A DNA stretch of 64,000 nt from Heterohyrax brucei (taxonomy: Eukaryota > Chordata > Mammalia > Hyracoidea > Procaviidae), in NCBI GenBank assembly GCA_028571685.1, contig CM053158.1, positions 51,506,501 to 51,570,500 on the forward strand. The letters are read 5' to 3'. Position 1 is the first letter of the stretch. Each line of letters starts with the position of its first letter. Below the pieces are notes generated by a model, which worked only from the letters and a program-made list of their open reading frames with translations, ran no database searches and was not told the origin of the DNA. The translations under genes and the position numbers were made by a program. Of the stretch, positions 32,111 through 43,676 are shown piece after piece.

Positions 32111-35100
32111 TAAAAAGGTGTTAAAAAGTGAGATTAAAAAGAACTCATCTAGTAAGAGGTGTGTTTTCAATTCTTTTACATTACTAAAAAACTCCAAATC
32201 TTACTATTTTTCCCAGAGCCAGGTTAATTTAATGGTTATCAGTAGGGTGAATGATTTGATAGATGAGAAATAGTGAATGAAGTCTTTTTTTTAAAAAACT
32301 CGTGCATGCGTGTCTAGAATATCAAACATACCTGAAAGCCATAGAGAAAGTTGGAGTAGTTTTAAGTATTATTGTGGTTACTTGTCATTTCACGTAACAG
32401 GCTCTTTGAATGCTGGATGCTACGGGCTAAAACAATAGGGATTTTTATTTCAAAGCCAGAAGTCTGGAGGTATGAAGTTGCTTGTTCAGTGTAGTAGCTG
32501 AGCAATGTTAAAATGGGTACATGCTCTTTTTATTTTTCTGCTATTTTCACTGTGTTAACAGTATTTCTTTTGATGATTGCAAGATGACTGCTGTGACTCC
32601 AAGCATTATATCCTCATCCAGTACCACAAAAGGAAGGAAGAAGGAGGGGAAAAGGGATCTCTTGATGGGCTGAGCCAGACCCCCAAAGTCTTGCCCAAGT
32701 TGGAGAAAAAAGTGTAAAGAAATTCTTAGCTCAATGTTGCTTTCACTTCTGTTTATTCCTGAAGAAGCTGGTAAACAGTGCAAAGGACTTGGGAGTAGAG
32801 TGTGGATAGGTGCACAGTTTGCCAGGGCCCCTCTTGCTGCTCACAGAAGGGGTCCTGGAGGTCAGTAGTCCTACCTCAAGATAAATAAAGTGTAATAACA
32901 TCAATACAGAGTGACACATCTGCCAGACAAATGGGGAAGGTATTTTGAGTGAGCTGAATTTTACACTGCAGCCACCTCAGTGCACAGAGACAGCTTAGAG
33001 CGCTAGTAGGAAGGTCAATCTTCTCAGCCTGCATGGCACTCAGCCTGCACCTAGTGATTTTGTTCCAAGCCTTGAAAACCTCACAGTGTCTGCAATGGGA
33101 CAATCTTCCCCTTTCTGCATAAGGCTAGGAGTTTCATAAAGGCAAGAAACTTACACTTCATGTCTGAAAAGCTTAATAGGCAGCTAGGGAGGAGGAAGAA
33201 AACTTTGGACACAAGAAACGATTCCCCTGAAGACATAATGGTATGACACAGCATGATTGATCCATTCAGGGCACTGCCAGTGATGTGGAGTGACCAGAGC
33301 AAAGGACCTGAGAGAAATGAGTGGAGGTGAGTTTGGAGAGGGAGCCAGGAGCCAACCATGGGCTTTAGGCTTACGGGCTCAGGGGTAAACACAATTCCTA
33401 GGGGTAAACACAATGCATTATGGGAGGCAGAGAGGTGACTGGGCCAAAACAGCTTCTAGAAGTCTTGGACCTCAGTCTAGCCCAGTCTTGCTCTTCAGTC
33501 AGGACACCCGGGTTGCGATTGTACAGGGTAGATGTGCCTATGCATTCTAGTTGTTAAATATTGGGAATACTGCCACTGCTCTGGGAGGGTGAGTGAGGGT
33601 TTCCCAGAGAATTGGGGTAGGCTTTCCAGGAATACCAGACAGTTTGTACAGTGGCAATCAGAGAAGAGACAGATGGTATATAAGCTGTAGGATGTGGCCA
33701 GGAAGGTAGAGGGGCCAGATTATGAAAGGCCTTATGTGAGGGGGAGAAGCTTGTACTCCACTGGGCAGACCTCAGGAAGACAGCAAAGGGCAGACCCAAT
33801 CTGGCCAACCCCGTGATCTACCCACAAACTTAAACTCTTGTCACTCTAGAACCTGGGGCTCCATTACCTCTCAACGGGCAGAGCATTTGAGAGTGTAGAG
33901 GCCAATGGTGAGAATAGATGCTTGGCAGAAGTAATTGTGTAATATTTTATTTCTAGAAATAGAAGGAAGGCAGACAGGGAGGAAAGGAAAAGCTGAAACA
34001 AATTGGTCAAACTGTCCAGATTTAACAGGACTGAATAGCAGATGCAGAGATTATTATATCATCGTTAATATTATCGATTTGTTATATGCTTCCCTACTTT
34101 GAGTTTTTTTTTTAAAAAAAATGAATCTGTCAGATGGAAGTGTAAATAAGTGTAGTCTTTTTGCAAAGTTATTTAACTAAGATGTCAAAATGCTTAAAAA
34201 TGTTCATTTTTCGTATAACAATCCTATGGGAGAATATGCAAAGATTTATGTACAAGAAATCTATTTTCTATTGCCCCATGGGTAGTGGCAACTCATTTAT
34301 CTCACTTTTAGAAAAGCCATGCCCAATAACTTTCTAATACAAACAAAATAATTTTAAATTATTTTAATGGAACTCATCCTCAAAAACGTTGTACCTGTCC
34401 TGGTACAATAAGCAGAGTATTCTGGATACAAGTAACCTTTTCCTGGTGATCTTTGATGAATATAATTAACAATCAAAGTGTATGATAATACAGTCATTAG
34501 TTGTAGAGGCTGTAGGGTGCAGGAGTTTTCTGCCCCTACACATTGCTGGCCCTCCACAGCTTCTTCCTACGCCCCTTTGGCTTTTTCTTTTTCCTTTCCA
34601 ATTGGCTATTATTTCTTGTTACTCTCACCAAAAATCTTGCCTTTCCCATGAAATCAGAAAACACCAGGTAAACAAATCTGTAAACCAGGTGTTGAAAGTA
34701 AATCGCATTGGAACGAAAGCTCACAGGTGTCTATTACAAATGTTCTTTCTGGGGTCCTGCCTCAGCACCTCCTAACATGAACTTCTGTGCCTGCCAGCAC
34801 TTCACATTAATTCTTAGACATTAGAATTTGGAGAGCCAGTAGCAAATGAGTTCTCCTGTGAAGAAATATCCAGTGATCTGAGGGCCCTGTGAGGCCAGTA
34901 CTCAGGTGGCCATGATACAGCTGAGCTGCTGCCGTAGCCAAAGGTCACTGCTCAGGAATCAGCTAATGGGTTGGCTCCCATGCCGTGCCAGTGGCCAAAT
35001 ATTCTGAGCATCACATGGACCTGGTGACCTCTTTCTCTTTTTTTCTTTTTTTAACTTCAGTCATGGGAGTAGGGGACTAGGTTGGGTGAGATTCAGTTCC

Positions 35101-35560
35101 TAGGCCTTTGTGTCTTTAGTTTCTGGTGTGTGGCCCACGATATCTGACGTCTCCCTGACTACAAGATCTGGGGTGAAAGAAAGCACCTGTTACTCTTATT
35201 TTCCAAATACAAGACTGTCTTCTGAAATTCATAACTAAACTTCACAAAGTAAGACTGTCCGTTTACCAGAAATAAATTGACCACACTCTCTTATCATTAC
35301 CTATAATAGTAATTATTTTTACTTACCCCTCTTGGACCAATCATGTGTAGTTTATATTATGTCCAACTAAAAAGAAATTCAATACATTTAGTGCACCTAT
35401 TTTAAAATTTTCATTATTTTTATCAAAATGATCACTTTGCCTTCATGTTCTGTATGTTTACAGGAAAGTTTTAAAGTGGTTTGATGTCTATTGCTTTCTC
35501 ACTTTAAAAAAAAAAGCTCTATAGATTTTTAGCTTATATTTTAAGGTATAAAATAAAACA
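32111..35560. other. Intergenic, mostly unrecognised
   Basis: No coding segment is recognised. At 33660-33830 AGAGGGGCCAGATTATGAAAGG and CCTTATGTGAGGG resemble a very old interspersed repeat. A short direct duplication of AGGGGTAAACACAAT lies at about 33380-33414. The rest is unremarkable AT-rich DNA. Confidence 0.4.
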
Positions 35561-37067
35561 TGTAAGGCTGCCTCCAGATGTCTTACATATGCTCATGGTC
35601 AAACTACAAAATCTGAAACTAAACAACATGTACCAAAGGGATAAAAGAACACAAGGAACATATATAGACCAGTATTAGTACCAGTCACAGCCTAAAAAAG
35701 ACAACAACAAAAAAACACCACTCCAGAATGAAAATACTGGTATATTTCAATTTGTATAATGCAAAGAGAAATACAGATATAAATCGTCAAAACGGAAGGT
35801 ACATTAATAAAAATGTAGCATTATAAGCAAAAAATATTATACAGTACTTGCAGAATTTAGTCTTTCAATTTAAGATTACAATGTGTCTAACAAAGAAACG
35901 TTGTTCAAAATTATAGTTCTCATTATTAATTTAAAATAACCATCAGTAGAACAGCACAGCGTAACCTAGCAAACATTTTAAAGAAATGCTTTGTCTCCTA
36001 GAAGTAGGGTATCATTATATTCCATTCATTTATACCATGAACAACAGAAGAGCAATTTTCAAAATGGAAATTAGTTTCATAATATAGAATAAAAACTGGG
36101 CTTCTCAAAGCACAAGCTGTTTCCATGAAATTCTTTTAATTTTTGTTTGGCAAAAATACCTAAAGCAATTTGAATACTCTGCTTCTCAGAGCCATCCAGA
36201 CCGGTGAGCCACGATCATACATACAAAAGCATGCAATACTGTGATTTTGTCCACACCATCACTAACTCAAACACTTTTTTACTCTTACTTTTAAAAGTTA
36301 CAATTTTACAGAAATGTTTCCATTCAAGAATCATATAATACACAAGAGCAGTTGTCAGAACGGTTGTCGCTGACATGTATCAACTAGTAGTAAAAAGGAA
36401 TGTAGGAAACAAGTCATTTTTACTCCTTAAGCAATGACTGTCTTGCTACTGACCCTCATTTCTGCTCAAGTCTAACATCAGCACTGCACAACGTTCTTGA
36501 CACTTCCTAAAAACCGGTGCAGCACAACTGACCCGACGGCAGGCAATTCAGGGGAACGTGGCTTTTTTTTTATTCGCCCTTTCTCCTGCTTTCACCAGAA
36601 GACCCTCAAGAAATCTAACTTGTGAAGCTCCCCTAGGTTCCTATACTTCACTGCAAAATGTAATGCCACTTGAGGTTGTCAAAAATAGCTTCTGTAGAAA
36701 ACTGGCCATGGTCTTTAGGAAACGGTGCATGAAGAAAATTAGTTTAGCCTTTATTTAAAAAAAAAAAAAAAAGTAATACACATGGAATAAAAGACAGCAG
36801 AACAAGTACAAAAAGACTGCAGGGCCTACTGTCAGGATGAAAATATACTGAGGCGGACAATGCACGGAGCTGGGAAGGACGGGACCAGAGAAGTCCACCC
36901 TCTCCCTCCAAAAGGAGTCTGTACCATCCAAGTGTTTGTTCACTTCAAGAGTTACTTCGAAGGCAGCTTAGAAAATTAAAAAGGGGGCAGAAAGGTGCAA
37001 AAGGACGTCACTGTCCAAGCCAGAGGGAAGGGCTGGGTCGAGCGCGTTTGTGTGGCCAGGGAATCGC
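35560..37067 (-). other. GPR27: Probable GPR27 3' UTR and downstream flank
   Basis: This repeat-free block follows the GPR27 stop codon. AATAAA on the - strand occurs at 36750-36755 (about 310 nt after the stop) and at 36569-36574, and further AT-rich candidates lie beyond. Absence of SINEs fits a retained UTR. The actual cleavage site is unknown. Confidence 0.4.
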
Positions 37068-38156
37068 TTATAAACCGATGCTCTTCAGGTCGCAGGGCAG
37101 GGTGGCCTGGGTAGCCTGGGGGCTCTGGCAGCAAGGGAACTGGGCCCTGAAGCAGTCCCTTAGCTCCCTGTTGAAGAGGAAACACACGACAGGGTTGATG
37201 CCGGCCTGAGCAAAGGTCAGCCACACCGAGGCCGTCAGGTAGGCCTGGGGGACTGCGCCAGGCCGCACCAAGACCCGCAGGTAACTGGCCACGACGTAGG
37301 GCCCCCAGAGGAGCAGGAAGAGCAGCGTGACGGCGTAGAACATCTTGCACAGCCTCTTCTCGGTCTTGAACTCCTCAAGCACGAGCAGGCGGCGGGCGCC
37401 GCGGCCCGGCCCGGCCGGCCGGATGCCCACGAGCGCCGGCGGCGTGGGCCCGCGGCCGAAGCCCGCCGTCCAGTTGGCCGCTGCCTGGCCGGTGGCGCCG
37501 GGGCCATGGAAAGTCCAATCGTGGCTGACGGCGGGCACGAGGCGCGCGGGGCGCATCTTGCGGCGGTCGTGGATGAAGAAGAGCAGGCGGAGGTAGACGA
37601 GGTGCGTGGCGCCCACGACCACGGCCAGCAGCAGCAGGAAGCCCAGGGCCCCCGGGGCACCGTCGGGCCGCTGCTCCAGGGCGCACGGCGCGTCCTCGTC
37701 GTCGCCGCCGCCGCCGTCCAGCACGGGCGGGAAGGCCGCGGCCAGCGCCAGCGCCCAGGCGGCGCACACCAGCATGGCGGCGCACGGCCAGCCGGCCAGG
37801 CGCTCGGCGTAGAAGCGGTGGTGCGCGATGGCCAGGTAGCGGGTGACGCCCACGCCGAGCAGCAGGAAGGCGGCGTGGAAGCAGAAGAGCGCGGCCAGGA
37901 AGGCCAGCAGCTTGCAGCCCAGCGCGCCCGGCGGCGTCCCCGCGGCCGCGGCGGCCCGCCGCGCCGCCAACATGACGGCCGGGAGGCAGGCGAGCGCGCG
38001 CAGCCCGTCGGCCAGGCACAGGTCGAGCAGCAGGTAGTACGGGGCGCGGTGCAGGCTGCGCTCCCGCACGATAAGCAGCGCGAACAGCACGTTGCCCGCC
38101 AGGCTCACGCACAGCAGCAAGCTGAGGGTGGCCAGCTTGAGGCCCAGGGCGGCCGC

Positions 38157-38189
<33 letters not shown>

Positions 38190-38210
38190 TGGCTCGCTGG
38201 CGTTCGCCAT
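37068..38210 (-). CDS. GPR27: GPR27 (SREB1), orphan class A GPCR, intronless
   Basis: GPR27 is a plasma-membrane orphan receptor of the SREB family (GPR27/GPR85/GPR173), expressed in brain and in pancreatic islets. The single 380-codon frame has seven hydrophobic segments. TM1 is at about residues 24-48 with GN at 39-40, and TM2 carries LAD (Asp68). Cys99 at the start of TM3 pairs with Cys176 in extracellular loop 2. The TM3 end is T-R-Y-L-A-I (123-128) instead of D-R-Y. TM6 has LWGP (301-304), and TM7 has NPVVCF (339-344) instead of NPxxY. These variants are known features of the family. The N-terminus has an N-glycosylation motif at Asn3, then nine glycines (9-17), encoded by a GGC repeat. 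Human GPR27 is 375 residues; the excess is mostly glycine. The ATG at 38208-38210 is chosen because MANASEP is the family N-terminus. Confidence 0.97.
38158..38187. repeat. GPR27: GCC/GGC trinucleotide tract in GPR27 coding sequence
   Basis: The nearly pure (CCG)n run on the + strand encodes the nine-glycine tract in the receptor's extracellular N-terminus when read on the - strand. Confidence 0.9.
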
Positions 38211-38509
38211 CGCGGCCTCCCCAGGCCGTGCGCTCCGCCCCGGGGCCGCCCGCGGCCTCGTCGCGCCCGCCGGCAGCCCGACCCCGGCTCCGCCGCCCTG
38301 CGGGCCCCGGGAAAGCTCCCCGGCCAGCGGGGCTCAACCGGTGCCGGGCCAAGCCCTCCTCGGCTCCCCGAAACGCCGCCGCGCTGCCGCCGCCGCCGCC
38401 ATCATCTCAGCAATGGTGTGCGCAGGAGGCGACGGCCACTCCCTGCGCCCCGGGCGCAGCGGGCTTCACTGCGGACAGGGCCGCGGCGCCGCCCGCAGCC
38501 CCCCGCATT

Positions 38510-38517
38510 CTCCTCCT

Positions 38518-38548
<31 letters not shown>

Positions 38549-38655
38549 GCCTCTTGGCTCTGCCCCCGCCCGGCCCGTCGCAGCCGCCGCCGCCGCCGCC
38601 GCGGAGCCCCCTCCCCTCCGCCGGAGCGCGCAGCGTGGCCGCCGCCGCCGCCAAC
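38510..38655. repeat. Three CCG-repeat tracts upstream of GPR27
   Basis: Runs of CCG occur at about 38518-38548 (ten units), 38584-38602 and 38638-38652, separated by GC-rich DNA. Together with the coding tract at 38158-38187, the island has four CCG repeats within 500 bp. Confidence 0.85.
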
Positions 38656-38999
38656 CCCGCCGAGGCATCCCGCGCGGCCCGGGCCTGCCGGGGCTGGGGG
38701 TTGCCGCTGCAACAGCTGCGGGGCCAAGAGGCGGCAGGGAGGGAGGCAGAGCCCAGGACGCAAGGTGGCGACAAGTCGCGTTTGGCCCCAGGTAAACGGG
38801 GGTCCGGCGGCGGCGGCGGGGGTCACGGTGGCTGTTCGCGCGGGAGGTTACCTGGGATGGCAGGGTCGGGAGACTGTAGGGGTGACAAGCATGGGTTTGG
38901 AGAACGTGCTACCGTCAGGTTAACAATAATAGTAATTAAAAACGGTGACGATAGTCATCGTAATGAAACGGCTAATATTCAGGTGAATACTGACGTGGG

Positions 39000-39130
39000 T
39001 GGCACTGTGTTGGGAGCTTGACAAGCCTTGCTTCCCTCAGTGTTCACTCTAACTACGAAGTTGGTTGTATTACATCACACCTGAGGAAACAGGCTTGAAG
39101 GGCAAGGGACTGATGTCCTGAACAGGATGA
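39000..39130 (-). repeat. MIR fragment
   Basis: CACTGTGTTGGGAGCTTGAC, CACACCTGAGGAAACAGGCT and TGAAGGGCAAGGGACTGA resemble the complement of a MIR core. Confidence 0.5.
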
Positions 39131-39199
39131 ACTGCGCGACCAAGGCATCACCTGCTCTGTGCCTCCCCAGCGGTCCCAGTCAAGACATAAGTCGGGGGC

Positions 39200-39660
39200 C
39201 AAAATTCAGCCTTTCCTCTTAATTGACTTGGAAGGTAGACTCTGTGCCACCTTCCAAATCCTTAAACACATCAAATTCTCCTCTCCGGGCTTTGCATGTG
39301 CTGTTTCCTCTGCCTGAAAAGCTCACTCCCTGCACAGCCCCACGGCAGGCTCCTCGTCCTTCAGGTCATTTTTCTGACCCCTCTGTCTTACTCTGCTACT
39401 GCCCTCTGTTCATTTCCTTTTAAGAGTACTACTAATTTGTCATTGCATCTTATTTTCTTTTTTAAAGCCGGATCTTCCATCTAGGCTGAAAGCTTTATGC
39501 AGGGAATCATGTCTTTTTTTGTACCACTTTATCCCTAGAGCCTAGCATGGCAAAGCCAGAATAAGGAATCCGTTGTTTCTCAGGTACACTCATTTTTTTC
39601 TTTTATGAAGAAAATTATTGATTGTTTATCCACTGTGAATATATGACAGGCACCTTGATA
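39200..39660 (+). other. Old repeat-derived sequence, no gene
   Basis: GCTTTGCATGTGCTGTTTCC, TCTGCCTGAAAAGCTC and CAGCTCCTCG-like text followed by AGCATGGCAAAGCCAGAATAAGG resemble the inner part of an L2/MIR-type element, but I cannot align it with confidence. Confidence 0.35.
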
Positions 39661-39829
39661 GAGAACATTGATGGGCAGACCAGGGAGTCTAAACCAGTCT
39701 CTAGGCAGTAAGGGACCCTTGATGATTCTTGAGAAGGAGAGTGACAGGACTGCAGCTGCTTCAGGAAGATTGTTCTGGTAGCAGTATTTTAAGAAGGATA
39801 ACAGAGACTAGGCTGGAAGTCTAGTCCAG

Positions 39830-39965
39830 AGCCTCAAACCACTGGGAATTTTGTTAAAATACACATTTTGACCCCATAGGTCTTGGGTTGGGACTAGACA
39901 TTTTGCATTTCTAACAAGCTCCCAGATGATACTGATAGTGCTGGTCTGCAGACCACACTTCCAGT
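39830..39965 (+). mobile_element. MER5-type hAT fragment
   Basis: CCTCAAACCACTGGGAATTT, ATTTTGCATTTCTAACAAGC, CCCAGATGATACTGATAGTG and CTGGTCTGCAGACCACACTT are MER5A landmarks. Confidence 0.65.
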
Positions 39966-39969
39966 AGCA

Positions 39970-40700
39970 AGGACCTTGAAGACAGTTGATTGATCTCAGT
40001 GACAGTCAATGCCTTAGGACCCTGAGTGGCCATGGACAAGTACTGACCAGGCAGATTTATAAATATTTGTTGACAGAAAAGAGAAATAGACTTGAAAGGC
40101 TATACGGATTAAGACTTGCATTTTGATAATGGTAGTTTTAAAAAAAGGAGTATGAGCTTATTTTATTTTATTTTTTTGTGAAATGAGAAGTATAAAGGTC
40201 AGTCATTGCTTCCCTATGATCACAAGAGGCTGCTGAGACTCCAGCCATTGCTTCTGCATTGCAGGCAGAGGAAGAAGAGGGGACGGGTAAAAGCGTTCTT
40301 GTCACCTAAATATGTGCTCTCTGAAGAATTTTCCGGAAGCGTTACATTAAAACAAACACTGGTCACTACTGTCTGCAAGGGAGGCTGGGAAATGGTTTCT
40401 TTTCTTCTTTCTTTTTTTTAAAAGTCAGATTCAGAGCTGTAGGGATGGAAATCCTGCTGTGATGCGGACCTAAATGGGTTACTTCAGCAAGAGGAGATGC
40501 CTCCTAGACCACACAAAAACATCAATTCTGGCTGACTGATAGTAATATTAATGGTAGCCTTCTTTTCCTCAGCACTTGGTATATGCCAGCCACTAAAGTA
40601 AATATGTGATAACTTGATATGTGCTACTATGTCTTAAGCATTCTAATAGCCATAGGTAGTAGGTACTGTTAAAATTCCTTTTTTTGCATATGAGGCAAAG
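39970..40700. other. Nothing recognised
   Basis: No gene or confident repeat is seen. A T-rich run lies at 40157-40177. Confidence 0.4.
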
Positions 40701-40708
40701 AGTAGCTG

Positions 40709-41480
40709 ATGTTGTTAGGTGCCATTGAGTCACTGCCGACTCATAGCTACCCTGTGCATAACACAACAAAACACTACCTGGTCCTGCACCATGACTACAA
40801 TTGTTTTTATGCTTAAGCCCATTGTTGCAGCCACTGTGTCGGTCTCTCTTGTTGAGGGTCTTTCTCTTTTTCACTGGCCGTACACTTTACGAAGCATGAT
40901 GTCCGTCTCCAGGGGTTGATCCCTCCTGACAATGTGTCCAAAGTATGTAAGATACAGTCTCACCATCTTTCCTTCCAGGGAGCACTCGGGGTATGCGTCT
41001 TCCAGAACAGATCTGTTTGTTCTTTTGGCAGACCATGGTGCATTCAGTAGTTTTCTCCAACACCATAATTCAAGGGCATCAGTTCTTCTGTCTTCCTTAT
41101 TCATTGTCCACCATTCACATACATAAGATGTGATTGAAAATAACACGGGTTGGGTCAGGCACACCTAAGTCTTCATGGTGACATCTTTACTTAACACTTT
41201 AAAGAGGCTCTTTGCAGCAGATTTGTCCAGTGCACTGCCTCTTTTGATTTCTTGACTGCTGCTTCTGTGGGCATTGATCATGGACCCAAGTAAAATAAAA
41301 TCCTTGACAAACTCAATCCTTCCTCTGTTTATCGTGATGTTGCTTACTGGTCGAGTTGTGAGGATTTTTCTTGATGTTGAAGTGCAATCCATACTGAAGG
41401 CTGTGGTCTTTGATCTTCATCGATATTTCAGATCCTCTCCCAGCAAGCAGGGTTGTGTCATCTGCCCAGAAAGGTTAAGT
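40709..41480 (-). mobile_element. RTE copy E, 3' part
   Basis: The + strand starts with the complement of the tail (GATGTTGTTAGGTGCCATTG). On the - strand, 40871-41164 reads a 97-residue frame with WWTMNKEDRRTDALELWCWR, then YPECSLEGKMVRLYLTYFGH and IVRRDQPLETDIML. This is the RTE C-terminal domain and one of its better-preserved stretches in the window. The upstream part (41165-41392) gives FILLGSMINAHRSSSQEIKR. It is 5' truncated. Confidence 0.88.
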
Positions 41481-41510
41481 AATTTGTTCAGGCTTTCACT
41501 GTAAGTGACA

Positions 41511-41700
41511 AAGGGGCTTTGGTGGCTCAATGACTTCAGCTGCTAACTCGAATCATGGTGGCTCAAACCTACCAGGAGAAAGACCTGTTGATTTGCTCCC
41601 ATAGAGATTATGGCCAAGGAAACCCTATGGGACAGTTTCTCTCTGTCACATGAAGTTGTTCTCAGTCAGAATTGACTTGATGGCATCCAGCAGCAGCAAG
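41511..41700 (+). repeat. AfroSINE, longer subtype
   Basis: GGGGCTTTGGTGGCTCAATG, GAGAAAGACCTGTTGATTTG, AACCCTATGGGACAGTTTCT and TTGACTTGATGGCATCCAGC with an AGCAGCAAG tail are present. Confidence 0.75.
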
Positions 41701-41838
41701 TACCAGAGCTGGGATCCCAAGCAGAGTCTGACTTAGAGTCTGCACTGTGTATTCTGCCCCTTCGTCTTAACTGTAAGTAAAACAAAAACTACTGATGTTC
41801 ATGTTCACAGAATTATAACCCCCTTCAGATAGGTATAA

Positions 41839-42078
41839 GGAGCCCCTGTGGCACAGTGACTAAAGTGGTCGCTGCTGACCCAAAGGTTGGCGATATTGCT
41901 CCATGGGAGAAAGATGTTGCAGTCTACTTCCACAAAGATTTACAGTCCTGGAAACCTTATGGGGCAGTTCTACTCTGTCCTACAGAGTCCTTATAAGTCA
42001 GAACTGACGTGACAGCACTTAACAAAAATAGCACCAGTGAGATCACTGTGAGTCAGAATCAACTCAACAACAGCGGGA
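41839..42078 (+). repeat. AfroSINE, longer subtype, with a second partial tail
   Basis: AAGGAGCCCCTGTGGCACAG, GGAGAAAGATGTTGCAGTC, ATGGGGCAGTTCTACTCTGT and GACAGCACTTAACAAAAAT end near 42030. A further GTGAGTCAGAATCAACTCAA CAACAGC follows at about 42048-42075, so a second SINE tail abuts the first. Confidence 0.75.
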
Positions 42079-42079
42079 T

Positions 42080-43145
42080 TTGGGATTTAGATAGGTGAGG
42101 ATTTTTGAAAACCACATCACAGAACACTTTATTTTACAAACAAGAGGGAAGGAAGTAGGATCTGGGTTTTCTTGCTCCTAGGTCATTACCCTTTCCACTT
42201 AGTTTACATGTTTATGTCATTTTTTCTAATGAACACATAACAGACAATTTACACTTGGAATCTCAAATGTTCCCATTTACAAAATGGGACTTCGAGTCCA
42301 ATGATTGCCGGGGAGGCCTCAGCTCTGACGTTGTGTTGGTGTATGAGCAAATGAGTGTTAAATGGTCGTATAGTCCCAAACAGGTAGAGATTTGTTCTTC
42401 AAAAAAGTATGCAAAAGTTGAGGTGTTAATCCCTTATAATTTAGATTTCTCTGTGTTTTCTGTTTTCATCTATGGCTCAATATTATTGTCTTTGAGATTA
42501 GGTTTAGTCTTTAGCCTGGGATGAAATAGCAGAAGCAGCAGTAGAAAATATATAAATCATGGCTGTCTGCAGAATTTATGTGCCTGCTTCTTTCATTCTG
42601 AACATTTGTTCAATAGATTACTACTTAAGGAAAAATCATTAACGTTTCATTGGCCAGAATCAACTTATTTTACTTCTAGTGTTTCTAGGAAGCTTCAGGC
42701 AAGAATTTTAAATACTTTCTTAAGCACTCAGTTGAGTTGCATCTCAAAGCGAAACAGCTCTATGAAAGTTTTCCCTATAATAAAAATTTCCATTTTGCTT
42801 ATAACCAAAGTTATATCCTTTTATGCATGCATGGAAAAGATGAGACTTCCCCCAAGATCAGTTGTCTGCAGCCTGTATAGACAGAGTGAATGATAATAGA
42901 AATCCTCACTGTTCAGAGAAGCTTGTTGATGTGGTCATTGGGACCAGCTTGGCTAATGTCTCCAGCTACAGATGTCTGATGAGACGTACTCCTCTGCCAG
43001 TGGGTACATTGAACGGAAGGTTAGGGTTAATTCTGTCCCAGCTTTTAGAAAAAATGAGCCAAAGTCTTTGCTTAATGGATGTTGGTTTATCAGAAGACAA
43101 CTTTCAGTGTGGCCTCTCCATGAGAGGAGATCATAACCTCAAGAT
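42080..43145. other. Nothing recognised
   Basis: Short open frames only. I recognise no exon or named repeat. Confidence 0.4.
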
Positions 43146-43149
43146 CACA

Positions 43150-43344
43150 ATAGGCTTTGAAGTTAGGAACATCTGGGCTCATATCCAGATTCCACCAATC
43201 ACTAGCTGTGTGTCCTTGGTAAGTCTGTTGCCTTTTCTAAACCTCAGAAGCTTGTTTTGAGGAAGAGTCAACCAAATGAGATCCGTTTACAGTGTAGGAC
43301 AAAGTGTAACATACAGGCAATACATAATAAATGATGATGTTGTT
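43150..43344 (+). repeat. MIR element
   Basis: GAACATCTGGGCTCATATCC, AGCTGTGTGTCCTTGGTAAG, CTTTTCTAAACCTCAGAAG and AATACATAATAAATGATGATG follow the MIR consensus order. Confidence 0.65.
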
Positions 43345-43676
43345 ACCAGCTGTTGACCCCCATCTGTGGCCTCCCCATGCACAACAGAATGAAATGCTCC
43401 CTGGTCTGTGCTATGTTTATGACTGATTATGGATCAGACTGCTGTGTTCCACACGCTATTCAGTGGCTGATTTTCAGAGGTAGATCACCAGGTTTTTTCC
43501 TAGCCTGTCTTAGTCTGGAAGCTCTGATAAAACCTGTTGAGCATCGTATCCACCCACGAGCCTCCACTGACAGATGGATGGTAGCTGTGCGTGAGTGAAT
43601 AAGCCAGAAATCAAACCTGAGTCTCCCACGTGGAAGGCAAGGATTCTACCACTGAACCACTACCACCCCCCTGTAG
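43345..43676 (-). repeat. Composite SINE with tRNA-Gly-like head, - strand
   Basis: The + strand ends with CAAACCTGAGTCTCCCACGT and GGATTCTACCACTGAACCAC, the complement of a tRNA-Gly-like head. Before it lies the module CTGTCTTAGTCTGGAAGCTC and AAACCTGTTGAGCATCG that is shared with the 5' end of the RTE copy at 61160-61230. The RTE-like tail is at 43345-43420. Confidence 0.7.

Larger units (their letters stand above)
36990..38900. promoter_or_regulatory. CpG island covering GPR27 and its upstream region
   Basis: GC and CG density are extreme here, with an abrupt change to AT-rich DNA after about 38910. It covers the whole GPR27 frame and roughly 700 bp upstream. In human a divergent gene (EIF4E3) starts in this position, so the island is probably a bidirectional promoter. 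That part is inferred from synteny. Confidence 0.7.

Noticed and set aside
37506..38795. 429-codon open frame on the + strand across GPR27, and similar long frames at 38092-39021 (+) and 37375-38352 (-)
   Set aside because: They are Arg/Ala/Pro/Gly-rich, overlap the clear GPR27 frame and exist because stops are rare in CpG-island DNA. None resembles a known protein.
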